Assembly (NCBI RefSeq): GCF_019375475.1
Contig: NZ_JAHXGQ010000010.1
Coordinates: 62,001 to 126,000, forward strand
DNA from: Saccharothrix obliqua
GTDB lineage: Bacteria; Actinomycetota; Actinomycetes; Mycobacteriales; Pseudonocardiaceae
Reading direction: 5' to 3'
DNA: 64,000 bases
Positions 55,782 to 64,000 of the stretch are shown piece by piece; the stretch's first letter is position 1; every line of letters starts with the position of its first letter. Under the pieces are notes generated by a model. The model was not told the DNA's origin. It did not search any database and was given only the letters and a program-made list of their open reading frames with translations. Position numbers and translations under genes: made by a program.

Positions 55782-58440
55782 GAGCGCGGTCCACCTCGGC
55801 GCGCAGGGCCGCGATGGCCGCCGGCACGCCCGCCGGGTCGGTGCCGCCGCCCTGGGCCAGGTCCGGCTTGCCGCCGCCCCGACCGCCGACGGCGGGGGCG
55901 AACGCGGGCACCAGCTTGCCCGCGGCGAGGCCCAGCGAGCGGGCGGCGGCCGTGGTGGCCACCACGAAGCTCACCTTGTCGCCGTCCGGCGCGAACAGGC
56001 CGACCACGCCGGGCCGGTCACCCAGCCGGTTGCGGACCTCGCCGGCCAGCGTCCGCACGTCGCCCGCGGCGGTGCCGGCGGGCAGCTCCACGGCGACCAG
56101 CGACACGCCGCGCACGTCGAGCGCCTGCTCGGCCAGCGAGCCCGCGCCGGACAGGAGCTGCGCGGCACGCACCTTCTCCAGCTCCTTCTCCGCCACGCGC
56201 AGCCGCTCGACCAGGGCCTCCACCCGCGAGGGCACCTCGGCGTCGGGCACCTTCAGCAACGCGGCCACGTTCTGCACCAGGGCCCGCTCCCGGGCCAGGT
56301 ACTTGAACGCGTCGATGCCGACGTACGCCTCCAGGCGGCGCACGCCCGAGCCGACCGACGACTCGCCGATGACGGTGATCGGGCCGATCTGCGACGAGTG
56401 CTCCACGTGCGTGCCACCGCACAGCTCACGCGACCACGGGCCGCCGATCTCGACCACGCGCACCGTGTCGTCGTACGTCTCGCCGAACAGGGCGACCGCG
56501 CCCATCTCCTGCGCGCCCGGCATGTCGGTGTAGACGACGCGGACCGGCAGGTCGCGACGCACGGCGAGGTTCGAGACCTCCTCGATCTCGCTGCGCGTGG
56601 CGTCCGAGAGGCCACCCGTCCAGGCGAAGTCCAGCCGCAGGTAGCCCGGCTTGTTGTAGGAACCGCTCTGGAGCGCGGACGGGCCGAGCACCTGACGCAG
56701 GGCGGCGTGCACGACGTGCGTGCCGGAGTGGCCCTGACGTGCGCCGATCCGCCACTCGGGGTCCACGCGGGCCTCCACCCGCTCGCCCTCGGCGATCTCG
56801 CCGGACCGCACCCGCACCTGGTGCACCCACAGCTTGCGGGCCACCTTCTGGACGTCCACGACCTCCAGCTCGGCGTTGGCCGACACGATCGTGCCCGCGT
56901 CGCTCTCCTGGCCGCCGGACTCGGCGTACAGCGGCGTGCGGTCCAGCACGACCTCGACCACGTCGCCCTCGCGGGCGGCGCGCACCCGCTTGCCGCCGCT
57001 GAGGAGGCCGCGCACCACCGCCTCGGAGGCCAGCTCCTGGTAGCCGGTGAACTCGGTCGCGCCCAGCTCCAGCAGCTCGCGGTACGCGGTCTGGTCGCCG
57101 TGGCCGGTCTTCTTGCCGGCGGCGTCGGCCTTGGCGCGGGCCCGCTGCTCGGCCATCAGCTCGCGGAACCCGTTCTCGTCCACGGTCATGCCCGCCTCGG
57201 CGGCCATCTCCAGGGTGAGGTCGATCGGGAAGCCGTACGTGTCGTGGAGCTGGAACGCCTTGGCGCCGGGCAGCGTGGCGCGGCCCTCGGCCTTCACCTC
57301 GCCCGCGGCGGCGGCGAAGATGCGCTCACCGGACTCCAGCGTCCGCAGGAACGCGTCCTCCTCGGCCTTGAGCACCTGCTCGATCCGGGCGAAACCGCTG
57401 ACCAGCTCGGGGTAGGTGGGTCCCATGGCGTCGCGGACCAGCTTCGCGAACTCCACCAGCACCGGCTGGGTGACACCGAGCAGCCGGGCCGACCGGATGA
57501 TCCGGCGCAGCAGGCGGCGCAGCACGTAGCCGCGGGCCTCGTTGCCGGGCGTCACGCCGTCGCCGACGATCAGCACGCCGCTGCGGGCGTGGTCGGCGAT
57601 GACCCGGAACCGGACGTCGTCCACCGGGTCGGCGCCGTACTTCCGACCGGACAGCTCCTCGGCCTTGGCGATCACCGGGCGCACCAGGTCGGTCTCGTAG
57701 ACGTTGTCCACGCCCTGGAGCAGCAACGCGACCCGCTCCACGCCCATGCCGGTGTCGATGTTCTTCTTCGGCAGCGAGCCGATCGGCGCGTGGCCGAGCT
57801 TGGGGCTCAGCTCACCGCGCTCGTCCTGCATGAAGACCAGGTTCCAGATCTCCAGGTACCGGTTCTCGTCCGCGACCGGGCCGCCGTCCACGCCGTACTC
57901 GGGACCGCGGTCGTAGTAGATCTCCGAGCAGGGGCCGCCGGGACCGGGCACGCCCATGTCCCAGTAGTTGTCCTTGCCGTCCCGGCGCTGGATGCGCTCG
58001 TCGGGCAGGCCGGCGACCTTCTTCCACAGCTCGATGGCCTCGTCGTCGTCCAGGTAGACGGTGACCCAGATGCGCTCCGGGTCGAAGCCGAAACCGCCGT
58101 CGTCCTGGGACTTGGTGATCAGCTCCCAGGCCAGCCGGATGGCGTCTTCCTTGAAGTAGTCGCCGAACGAGAAGTTGCCCGCCATCTGGAAGAACGTGTT
58201 GTGGCGGGTGGTCTTGCCGACCTCGTCGATGTCGGGGGTGCGCACGCACTTCTGGACGCTGGTGGCACGCGCGAAGGGCGGCGGGGCCTCGCCCAGGAAG
58301 TAGGGCTTGAACGGCACCATGCCGGCGTTGACGAACAACAGGTTCGGGTCGTCCAGGATGAGCGAGGCGCTCGGCACGTAGGTGTGGCCGGCGTTCTCGA
58401 AGTGCGCGCGGAAGCGCTTGATGATCTCGTGGGTCTGCAC
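55768..58440 (-). CDS. alaS: Alanyl-tRNA synthetase
   Basis: 890 aa. The class II catalytic core ([38 protein letters not shown]) is followed by the editing domain ([15 protein letters not shown] and [13 protein letters not shown], the zinc-site His and Cys) and a C-terminal C-Ala domain with [15 protein letters not shown]. All expected domains are present. GTG 58440. Its stop overlaps ruvX by 14 bp. Confidence 0.98.
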   Translation of the reverse strand: MQTHEIIKRFRAHFENAGHTYVPSASLILDDPNLLFVNAGMVPFKPYFLGEAPPPFARATSVQKCVRTPDIDEVGKTTRHNTFFQMAGNFSFGDYFKEDAIRLAWELITKSQDDGGFGFDPERIWVTVYLDDDEAIELWKKVAGLPDERIQRRDGKDNYWDMGVPGPGGPCSEIYYDRGPEYGVDGGPVADENRYLEIWNLVFMQDERGELSPKLGHAPIGSLPKKNIDTGMGVERVALLLQGVDNVYETDLVRPVIAKAEELSGRKYGADPVDDVRFRVIADHARSGVLIVGDGVTPGNEARGYVLRRLLRRIIRSARLLGVTQPVLVEFAKLVRDAMGPTYPELVSGFARIEQVLKAEEDAFLRTLESGERIFAAAAGEVKAEGRATLPGAKAFQLHDTYGFPIDLTLEMAAEAGMTVDENGFRELMAEQRARAKADAAGKKTGHGDQTAYRELLELGATEFTGYQELASEAVVRGLLSGGKRVRAAREGDVVEVVLDRTPLYAESGGQESDAGTIVSANAELEVVDVQKVARKLWVHQVRVRSGEIAEGERVEARVDPEWRIGARQGHSGTHVVHAALRQVLGPSALQSGSYNKPGYLRLDFAWTGGLSDATRSEIEEVSNLAVRRDLPVRVVYTDMPGAQEMGAVALFGETYDDTVRVVEIGGPWSRELCGGTHVEHSSQIGPITVIGESSVGSGVRRLEAYVGIDAFKYLARERALVQNVAALLKVPDAEVPSRVEALVERLRVAEKELEKVRAAQLLSGAGSLAEQALDVRGVSLVAVELPAGTAAGDVRTLAGEVRNRLGDRPGVVGLFAPDGDKVSFVVATTAAARSLGLAAGKLVPAFAPAVGGRGGGKPDLAQGGGTDPAGVPAAIAALRAEVDRALEQR

Positions 58441-58492
58441 GGGCTCGTTCCTCGGATGAGATGTGGTCAGGGCGCGGCCAGGCGGACGACCT

Positions 58493-58762
58493 TCAGCGCC
58501 GGTCGTCCGCCCCGCGCGCTCGCCGACCCGGCGCGTAGCCCGTCCGGCGCTCCACGGTGTCCTGCAACTCGTGCTCGCGCTCGGTCATCCCCGCGCGGAC
58601 CTCCGCGCCGAACGCGCCGATCGCGCCGGCCAGCTCGCGCAGGCCCTCGCCGACGTTCGCGCCGATGCCCGCCGGGGTGGCGGCGTGCGCGGCCTGCCCG
58701 GCCTTGCGGGCGGCGAACACGCCGGCCGCGAGGCCGACGCCGAACCAGAACAGCCGCCTCAT
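58493..58762 (-). CDS. DUF6167-like small membrane protein
   Basis: 89 aa. One N-terminal helix ([20 protein letters not shown]) and a mainly helical cytoplasmic tail ([20 protein letters not shown]). Such proteins sit just upstream of alaS in many Actinobacteria. ATG 58762 overlaps the stop of the DUF948-like gene by 4 bp, so the two act together. Function unknown. Confidence 0.8.
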   Translation of the reverse strand: MRRLFWFGVGLAAGVFAARKAGQAAHAATPAGIGANVGEGLRELAGAIGAFGAEVRAGMTEREHELQDTVERRTGYAPGRRARGADDRR

Positions 58763-59151
58763 CGCCGACCTCGCCGGGAGTGCTTCTTCGGCTGCTGCGC
58801 GGCCTTGCGGCGGGCGCGGACGGCCTTGCTCACGCCGTAGGACAACGCCGCGGCCTTGACCAGCGGGCCGCCCAGCGTGGCGGTGAACAGGGAGGTCAGC
58901 GCGGAGACGTTGCCGGTGACGGCACGGGCGTTCGCGGTGATCCCGTCCACCCGCTCCAACTGGGTGTTCACGTGGGTGATGGTGGTGTTGGCCCCGGAGA
59001 ACAGCGGGTCGCTGTTCTGGTGCGCCTTGCGGATGGCGATGGTGGCCTCGTCCAGCGTGCGGCCCAGCTTGATCAGCGGGATGGCCAGCAGGATCACCAG
59101 CAGCACGAACGCGCCGGCAGCGACCAGCGCGGCGATCTGCCCTGGCGACAC
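58759..59151 (-). CDS. DUF948-like membrane protein
   Basis: 130 aa. A single helix (IAALVAAGAFVLLVILLAIP, about 5-26) is followed by a coiled-coil-like region (LGRTLDEATIAIRKAHQNSD, ITHVNTQLERVDGITANAR) and a basic tail ([18 protein letters not shown]). Typical of DUF948. GTG 59151 has AGGAGG 4 nt upstream; the long frame before it is non-coding. Coupled to the DUF6167-like gene and upstream of alaS. May act in the cell envelope. Confidence 0.88.
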   Translation of the reverse strand: MSPGQIAALVAAGAFVLLVILLAIPLIKLGRTLDEATIAIRKAHQNSDPLFSGANTTITHVNTQLERVDGITANARAVTGNVSALTSLFTATLGGPLVKAAALSYGVSKAVRARRKAAQQPKKHSRRGRR

Positions 59152-59352
59152 GGATCCTCCTGAGAAGCTTGCTGGGTGCGTTGGGCGACCAAGGTTACCG
59201 CGCGTCGCCCGAATGACCTCTAGTGGATATCCGTCGTGTCCGCCGGCCGGGTCCGACGGTTTGTGAGAACTACTCGGATGACCGATGACCTGGGCACTTT
59301 CGCTGCCGTAGCGTGACCTTCCGCTGTTGTACCCCATCAAGGAGGAAACGGC

Positions 59353-59484
59353 ATGGCACAGCAGAACGACACCACGCCCGAAGCGCCGGCCAGCGGCCTG
59401 CTGCTGAGCGCGGAGCCGCTCACCGGCGCCGTGGACCGGGGCAAGGCCAACGGGGCGGTCGCCGACAACGACGGCAACGACTGA
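59353..59484 (+). CDS. 43-aa peptide, candidate substrate or RiPP precursor of the JmjC protein
   Basis: From ATG 59353 with an exact AGGAGG 9 nt upstream. The product begins MAQQNDTTPEAPASGLLLSA, continues EPLTGAVDRGKANGAV and ends ADNDGND. It has no Cys, His or aromatic residue, so lanthipeptide or thioether chemistry is unlikely. Forty of its 43 sense codons after the start end in G or C, clear coding bias. The TGA directly abuts the GTG of the JmjC gene (TGAGTG), so translation is coupled. The C-terminal half is rich in Asp, Asn, Arg and Lys, the residues that JmjC hydroxylases modify. I do not recognise the family; leader/core assignment is inference. Confidence 0.6.
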   Translation: MAQQNDTTPEAPASGLLLSAEPLTGAVDRGKANGAVADNDGND

Positions 59485-60672
59485 GTGACCGGACCGTCGC
59501 TGGCTGACCTCGTCGCACCGGTCGGGGTCAGCCAGTTCTTCGACGCGGTGCAGGGCCGCGCGCACCGGCGGTTCCCCGGCCGGGCGGGCCGGTTCGCCGA
59601 CCTGCTGCCGTGGTCCGAGGTCAACCGGGTGCTGCGGGAGCACCGGTTGGAGTTCCCCCGGCTGCGGCTCGCCCGAGGCGGCGCGGTGGTGCCCGCGCAC
59701 GAGTATTCGGAACTGGTGGAGACCCGGCGGACGGGCCTGGTGCCCCGGCTGTTGCCCGCCGCGCTGGCGGAGCACATGCGGGGCGGCGCGACCCTGGTGC
59801 TGGACTCGGTGCACGAGCTGTCCGGCCCGGTGGGCGAGCTGGCCGTGGCGCTGGAGCACGAGCTGCGCGAGCGGGTGCAGGTCAACCTGTACGCGGGGTG
59901 GGGCACCACGCACGGCTTCGACGTGCACTGGGACGACCACGACGCGATCATCGTGCAGGTGTCCGGCCGGAAGCGGTGGCGGGTGCACGGCGTGACCAGG
60001 CCCGCGCCGCTGCGGCGGGACGTGGCGCTGCCGGAGCGGCCGGCCGCCGAGCCGCTGGACGACTTCGTGCTGGAGGACGGCGACGTCCTGTACGTGCCGC
60101 GCGGGCACTGGCACGACGTGTCCGCGATGGGCGTCGAGTCGCTGCACCTGACCATCGGGTTCAACCGGGCGACCGGCGTGGACCTGGTGGCGTGGCTCGC
60201 CGACCGGCTGCGGGCCGAGGAGGTGTTCCGCGCCGACCTGCCGCGGTTCGCCGAGCCCGGGGAGCGGCGGCGGCACGCGGCCGTGCTGCGCGAGCGCGTG
60301 GTGGCGGCGCTGGACGACGACGTGGTGGACCGGTTCCTGGCGGACCGCGACGCGCAGGCGCCGGCGTTGGCGCAGGTCGGCCTGCCGTGGACGGCGACCG
60401 CGGACCTGCTGCCCGCGGGCGACGAGGCCCTGGTGCGGCTGCTGACGCCTCGCGCGGTGCTCGCGGACGAGGGCGGCGCGGTGGTGTTGTCGGCGGCGGG
60501 CAGGCGGTTGGTGTTCGCGGCGGCGGCGCGGCCGGTGCTGGTGGCGTTGCTGGGCAGCGTGCCGCTCCCGGTGAAGGCGCTGGTGGAGGCGGGCGCGCCG
60601 GTTCTCGACCGGGCGACGGTGCGAGCGTTGCTCGGTGAATTGGTCACACAGGGTCTGCTGGCGCCCGTGTGA
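59485..60672 (+). CDS. JmjC/cupin-4 Fe(II)/2-oxoglutarate protein hydroxylase
   Basis: 395 aa, the length of bacterial ribosomal oxygenases (RoxA/YcfD type). The JmjC core has the iron triad: HWD at 148-150 in THGFDVHWDDHD and the distal His at 208 or 210 in VPRGHWHDVS. A likely 2-oxoglutarate Lys is in SGRKRWRV. VQVNLYAGWG and DGDVLYVPRG are standard strands. The last 120 residues form a winged-helix-like region (VLRERVVAALDDDVVDRFLA), as in RoxA. GTG 59485 touches the peptide stop. The E. coli enzyme hydroxylates Arg in ribosomal protein uL16; here either that protein or the adjacent peptide may be the substrate. Confidence 0.85.
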   Translation: MTGPSLADLVAPVGVSQFFDAVQGRAHRRFPGRAGRFADLLPWSEVNRVLREHRLEFPRLRLARGGAVVPAHEYSELVETRRTGLVPRLLPAALAEHMRGGATLVLDSVHELSGPVGELAVALEHELRERVQVNLYAGWGTTHGFDVHWDDHDAIIVQVSGRKRWRVHGVTRPAPLRRDVALPERPAAEPLDDFVLEDGDVLYVPRGHWHDVSAMGVESLHLTIGFNRATGVDLVAWLADRLRAEEVFRADLPRFAEPGERRRHAAVLRERVVAALDDDVVDRFLADRDAQAPALAQVGLPWTATADLLPAGDEALVRLLTPRAVLADEGGAVVLSAAGRRLVFAAAARPVLVALLGSVPLPVKALVEAGAPVLDRATVRALLGELVTQGLLAPV

Positions 60673-60682
60673 TTGGGTAAGA

Positions 60683-60701
60683 TTAGGTATGCCTAACGTA
60701 A
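60683..60701 (+). promoter_or_regulatory. IdeR/DtxR iron box over a probable leaderless start
   Basis: TTAGGTATGCCTAACGTAA matches the DtxR/IdeR consensus TTAGGTTAGCCTAACCTAA at 16 of 19 positions. TAAGAT at 60679-60684 suits a -10, which would place the transcript start at or next to the ATG at 60689. The repressor site therefore covers the start of transcription. Expression is predicted to rise when iron is low. Confidence 0.65.
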
Positions 60702-61621
60702 GTTCGGGTGGGCTTCCGGGGTGCGCGGTGCTGACGCGCCGGCTCGGCGGCAACCCGGCCGGCACCGCGGCGCGGATGACGTCCTGGCTGCTCGTCGAGC
60801 AGCCGGGCCCGTGGCCGGCGGACGCGTTGGAGCAGACCCTGGCGTCGGTGTTCGAACCGGGGCGGCTGGATGCGGCCCGGGCCGCCGGTCTCCGCCCGCT
60901 GCTGATCCGCCGGCCCGGCAAGCACCGCCGCGACCCCGCCGCGCCCCGCGTGGTGTACGTGGCCAGCGGCGTGCCCGGCAACCGCTGGCTGGAGCGGCTG
61001 GAGGTCGCCGACCTCGCCGAGCTGGCGACGCTGGACCTGGCGGCCGTCGCGGCGGGCATCCCCGGTCACGGCGAGCGCGTCGACGGTCCTCTGTTCCTGG
61101 TGTGCACCCACGGCACGAAGGACATGTGCTGCGCGGTGCTCGGCCGGCCGCTGGCCGGTGTGCTCGGCGAGAACCACCCGGGCCGGGCGTGGGAGGTCAG
61201 CCACGTCGGTGGCGACCGGTGGGCGGGCAACCTGCTCGTGGTGCCGGACGGTTTCCTGCACGGCCAGCTCGACCCGGGCGAGGCGGCGCTGGTCGCCAAG
61301 GCCGCGCTCGTCGGGCAGGTGCAGCCGGAGCAGTTGCGCGGCCGGACGTCCGCGCCCAGTCCGTGGGCCCAGTACGCGGAGATCGCCGTGCGCCGCCACC
61401 TCGGGTTGCGGGGCCTGGACGCGGCGCTGGCCGTGGCCGAGCGGCCCGCGCCGAGCGGTGACAAAGAAGAGCGGGTGGTGACCGTGCAGGGGTTGGACCA
61501 CCTGTACGAGGTCACCGTGCACCGCAACCCGCCGATCCAGTCCGGTGAGAGCCGTTGCTCCGGCGTGATCGCGCCACCCGCTTACGTCACGCGCACCATC
61601 AAGACGCCGGTCACGGCCTGA
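60689..61621 (+). CDS. Sucrase/ferredoxin-like (thioredoxin-fold 2Fe-2S) protein
   Basis: 310 aa of the Suc_Fer-like family. The N-terminal third is variable; the C-terminal half has LVCTHGTKDMCCAVLGRPL with Cys ligands of a thioredoxin-like [2Fe-2S] centre, then VSHVGGDRWAGNLLVVPDG. The tail HLYEVTVHRNPPIQSGESRC adds another Cys. ATG 60689 sits inside the iron box 5 nt after a -10-like hexamer, so I favour a leaderless transcript. It lies 16 bp after the JmjC gene and may also be read from its promoter. The redox partner and substrate are unknown; the sucrase name is historical. Confidence 0.85.
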   Translation: MPNVSSGGLPGCAVLTRRLGGNPAGTAARMTSWLLVEQPGPWPADALEQTLASVFEPGRLDAARAAGLRPLLIRRPGKHRRDPAAPRVVYVASGVPGNRWLERLEVADLAELATLDLAAVAAGIPGHGERVDGPLFLVCTHGTKDMCCAVLGRPLAGVLGENHPGRAWEVSHVGGDRWAGNLLVVPDGFLHGQLDPGEAALVAKAALVGQVQPEQLRGRTSAPSPWAQYAEIAVRRHLGLRGLDAALAVAERPAPSGDKEERVVTVQGLDHLYEVTVHRNPPIQSGESRCSGVIAPPAYVTRTIKTPVTA

Positions 61622-61633
61622 GGCGGGTGTCGC

Positions 61634-61660
61634 CCCGCCCGGTATCCCCGGCCGGACGGG
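61634..61660. terminator. Imperfect hairpin between convergent genes
   Basis: cccgcccgg, 9-nt loop, ccggacggg: 9-bp arms with one mismatch, between the ferredoxin-like gene stop (61621) and the methyltransferase stop (61672). Likely shared terminator. Confidence 0.45.
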
Positions 61661-61671
61661 ACGACAGGTCC

Positions 61672-62400
61672 CTACCGGCGGACGAGGGTCAGGTAGGCGA
61701 AGCCCAGGCTGTCCCGGTACCCCTTGAGCCAGCCGTCGCGGTGCTCGTCCACGACCGCCCGCACCCGCTCCGCGTCCGGGTGGTCGGGGTTGGCGAGCAG
61801 CCAGTGCTCCCGGGCCGCGCACCACCGGGACTCGAACGAGTCCCACTCGTCCCGCCCCGCCGCCGCCAGGCCGAGCAGGCGGTAGCCCCCGGCCAGCGCC
61901 GAGTCCACCAGTTCCGACATCGTGCCCAGCTCGCCGGGCGCGAAGACCTCCGCCGCCCGCGCGTTCGGCTCGCGCTCCCAGAAGCCGTCGCCGAGCAGCA
62001 GCCGGCCGCCGGGCTTGAGCCGCGCGCGCATCGCCGCCAGCGTCGCGGCCGTGCCGCCCCACGCGTGCGACGCGCCGATCGACACGGCCACGTCGGCGGG
62101 CTCCGCCTCCCACGTGGTCACGTCGGCCACCGACAGCTCGACCCGGTTCCGGAGGCCGCGTGCGGCGACGTTGGCGTTGCCCCGCGCGATGGCCGCCGCG
62201 TCCGAGTCGACGCCCAGGCCCCGGGCTCCCGGCACGTGGCCGACCGCCCGCAGCAGCAGCTCCGCCCAGCCGCAGCCGTAGTCGACGACCGTCGCGCCCG
62301 TCACCACGCCGAGACCCCCGATCAGCTCGTACGACCGCGCGTCCGACAGCGGCGCGTTGAAGTCGAGCAGGGAGTAGCCGTCGAGCGGAGAATCACCCAC
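61672..62400 (-). CDS. SAM-dependent class I methyltransferase
   Basis: 242 aa. SAM motif I is VVDYGCGWAELLLRAVG, with LGVDSDAAAIARGNANV (acidic residue of strand 2), then VADVTTWEAEPADVAVSIGA and LKPGGRLLLGDGFW. Substrate unknown; the C-terminal WLKGYRDSLGFAYLTL resembles small-molecule methyltransferases. GTG 62400 is the likely start; GTG 62409 is also possible and neither has a clear ribosome-binding site. It follows rarA by 46 bp in the same direction. Confidence 0.85.
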   Translation of the reverse strand: MGDSPLDGYSLLDFNAPLSDARSYELIGGLGVVTGATVVDYGCGWAELLLRAVGHVPGARGLGVDSDAAAIARGNANVAARGLRNRVELSVADVTTWEAEPADVAVSIGASHAWGGTAATLAAMRARLKPGGRLLLGDGFWEREPNARAAEVFAPGELGTMSELVDSALAGGYRLLGLAAAGRDEWDSFESRWCAAREHWLLANPDHPDAERVRAVVDEHRDGWLKGYRDSLGFAYLTLVRR

Positions 62401-62446
62401 GGCGCACACCGTGGCAGAAAATGGGGCCGAACGGCACCGTATTTTC

Positions 62447-63793
62447 CTACTCCTCGCCGCGCACCACACGGCGCAACCGGGGCAGCCGCTCGGCGATGTA
62501 GCGCTCCGCGCCACGACCCGTGGGCTCGTAGTAGTCGCGGCCGACGAGGTCGTCCGGCGGGTACTGCTGGGTGAGCACGCCTTCCGGCACGTTGTGCGGG
62601 TAGCGGTAGCCACGGGCGTTGCCGAGCTTCTCCGCGCCGGCGTAGTGCCCGTCGCGCAGGTGTGCGGGGACCGTGCCGATGGCGCCCTTGCGCACGTCCG
62701 ACATGGCCGCGCCGATCGCCGTGGTGACCGCGTTGGACTTGGGCGCGGTCGCCAGGTGCACGGTGGCGTGGGCGAGGTTCAACGCGCACTCGGGCAGGCC
62801 GATCAACTGCACGGCCTGCGCGGCGGCCACGGCGGTCTGGAGAGCGGACGGGTCGGCCATGCCCACGTCCTCGCTGGCGTGGATCACCAGCCGCCGCGCG
62901 ATGAACCGCGGATCCTCCCCCGCTTCGATCATGCGGGCCAGGTAGTGCAACGCGGCGTCCACGTCCGAGCCGCGGATGGATTTGATGAACGCGCTGGTGA
63001 CGTCGTAGTGCTGGTCGCCCTGGCGGTCGTAGCGGACGGCGGCCTTGTCGACCGTGGCCTCAAGCGTGGCGAGGTCCAGGGTGTTCTTGTCACCCACCGC
63101 GTCGGCGGCGGCTTCGAGTGCCGTGAGCGCACGTCGGGCGTCCCCACCCGCAAGGCGCACCAGGTGGTCCTCGGCGTCCGTGTCGATGGTGATGGCACCG
63201 TTCAGCCCTCGTTCGTCGGTGACCGCGCGTCGGACCAGCGTTCGCACGTCGTCGTCACCGAGGGGCCGTAGCTGCAACACGAGCGAACGGGACAGGAGGG
63301 GCGACACGACGGAGAAGAACGGGTTTTCGGTCGTCGCGGCGACCAACAGCACGATCCGGTCCTCCACCGCGCCGAGCAGCGCGTCCTGCTGGGTCTTGGA
63401 GAACCGGTGCACCTCGTCGATGAAGAGGACCGTCGACTCGCCGTTGCGGACCAGCCGGCGGCGGGCCTCGTCGATGACCGCGCGGACTTCCTTCACACCT
63501 GCGCTGAGCGCGCTGAGCGCGGCGAACCGGCGGCCGGTGGCCTGCGACACCAGGGTGGCGAGCGTGGTCTTACCGGTGCCGGGCGGGCCGTAGAGCATGA
63601 CCGACGCGGGCGAGGAGCCCTCCACCAGCCGGCGGAGCGGAGCCCCCGGCCCGAGCAGGTGCCCCTGGCCGACCACCTCGTCCAACGTCCGCGGCCGCAT
63701 CCGAACGGCCAACGGAGCATTCGCCGCGATCCGCTGCGCCCGCTCCTCCGGATCCACGCCGAACAAACCGTCGTCGAACAGCCCTTCGTTCAC
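62447..63793 (-). CDS. rarA: Replication-associated recombination AAA+ ATPase RarA (MgsA)
   Basis: 448 aa. Walker [15 protein letters not shown], Walker [19 protein letters not shown], sensor 1 [19 protein letters not shown], and the C-terminal tetramerisation region ([36 protein letters not shown]). It acts at stalled forks with single-strand binding protein. GTG 63793 starts the conserved [11 protein letters not shown]; the frame remains open upstream through a 57-bp repeat, giving a Gly-rich extension that I consider non-coding. Located upstream of the alaS region as in other Actinobacteria. Confidence 0.95.
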   Translation of the reverse strand: MNEGLFDDGLFGVDPEERAQRIAANAPLAVRMRPRTLDEVVGQGHLLGPGAPLRRLVEGSSPASVMLYGPPGTGKTTLATLVSQATGRRFAALSALSAGVKEVRAVIDEARRRLVRNGESTVLFIDEVHRFSKTQQDALLGAVEDRIVLLVAATTENPFFSVVSPLLSRSLVLQLRPLGDDDVRTLVRRAVTDERGLNGAITIDTDAEDHLVRLAGGDARRALTALEAAADAVGDKNTLDLATLEATVDKAAVRYDRQGDQHYDVTSAFIKSIRGSDVDAALHYLARMIEAGEDPRFIARRLVIHASEDVGMADPSALQTAVAAAQAVQLIGLPECALNLAHATVHLATAPKSNAVTTAIGAAMSDVRKGAIGTVPAHLRDGHYAGAEKLGNARGYRYPHNVPEGVLTQQYPPDDLVGRDYYEPTGRGAERYIAERLPRLRRVVRGEE

Positions 63794-63824
63794 CTGTTCG
63801 ACTCTAGCTCCCCCACCGCACCCC

Positions 63825-63966
63825 GCAGCCCCACCGCCACCCGGCCCCCACTCCCCGGCTCCCACTCCTCGGCTCAGCCCCGCAGCCCCACCGCCACCCG
63901 GCCCCCACTCCCCGGCTCCCACTCCTCGGCTCAGCCCCGCAGCCCCACCGCCACCCGGCCCCCACT
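63825..63966. repeat. 57-bp tandem direct repeat upstream of rarA
   Basis: Two full copies (63825-63881 and 63882-63938) and a 28-nt third copy (63939-63966). The unit is C-rich on plus. 57 is a multiple of 3, and on minus it encodes 19-residue units such as [15 protein letters not shown] that remain in frame with rarA. It lies 31-173 bp before the rarA GTG, where the promoter is expected. Confidence 0.9.
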
Positions 63967-64000
63967 GGCTCCGCCACCGACCCCCGGCACATATCTTTCA

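Noticed and set aside
54085-59163. 1692-aa plus-strand frame across mltG, ruvX and alaS
   Set aside because: Spans three certain genes on the other strand; typical GC-rich shadow.
63804-63992. 62-aa repeat protein upstream of rarA
   Set aside because: It is only the 57-bp repeat read in another frame, and its start lies at the window edge without a ribosome-binding site.

Overview
The window is a chromosomal segment of a very GC-rich actinobacterium. Strong G/C third-position bias, many GTG starts, ATGA/GTGA stop-start overlaps, a mycobacterial-type integration host factor, BldD, a DasR-type regulator and an actinobacterial PriA without ATPase motifs all point to a mycelial member of the Pseudonocardiales. 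A Saccharothrix/Actinosynnema/Lentzea-like organism is my inference; I could not run a search. No rRNA, tRNA, CRISPR array, prophage or insertion sequence was seen. Most of the window is conserved core genome, with short accessory inserts and low-complexity repeat islands between operons.

Layout. 1-3771 (-): uvrC-rapZ-yvcK. 3825-5274 (-): two tandem Rieske lipoproteins and a primase-like orphan. 5550-7594 (+): a zinc-ribbon/XRE/TPR-like regulator coupled to a SLOG-like protein. 7656-9939: WYL regulator (+) overlapping an M28 peptidase (-). 10050-14537 (-): rpe-ribD-ribE-ribBA-ribH plus a PH-domain gene. 14677-17734: an unusual SDR (+) and a large ATPase-LuxR regulator (-). 17771-21374 (-): a 44-aa membrane peptide gene, then def-fmt-rsmB-flavoprotein. 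21497-23272 (-): gamma-glutamyltransferase. 23915-25909 (+): priA, flanked on both sides by repeat islands. 26617-30367 (-): mihF-gmk-rpoZ-coaBC-metK. 30669-39218 (-): the full pyrimidine operon pyrR-pyrB-pyrC-PH gene-carA-carB-pyrF, preceded by a PyrR-binding hairpin. 39477-39965 (+): bldD. 40722-40851: a large nested palindrome. 40870-48736 (-): aroC-aroK-aroB-aroQ, a beta-propeller lipoprotein, pepQ-efp-nusB. 48888-53152: prepilin peptidase and a GlcNAc-type PTS set (EIIB-EIIA on -, DasR-EIIC-HPr on +) with DasR-like sites. 53201-59151 (-): two small membrane proteins, alaS-ruvX-mltG-aroE. 59353-61621 (+): a 43-aa peptide gene, a JmjC oxygenase and a sucrase/ferredoxin-like protein with an iron box. 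61672-63793 (-): methyltransferase and rarA. 63825-63966: a 57-bp tandem repeat.

How the genes work together. The core blocks cover DNA repair (UvrC, RarA, RuvX), de novo pyrimidine, riboflavin, SAM, CoA and chorismate synthesis, translation (def, fmt, rsmB, efp, alaS) and development or amino-sugar sensing (BldD, DasR). The best candidate for an undescribed system is the peptide-JmjC-ferredoxin cassette at 59353-61621. Its small gene has strong coding bias and a strong ribosome-binding site, and its stop codon directly abuts the start codon of a predicted Fe(II)/2-oxoglutarate protein hydroxylase. Other items of note are the 130-nt nested palindrome between bldD and nusB, priA inverted between repeat islands, a DasR-like site upstream of aroC, and an SDR with altered catalytic motifs.
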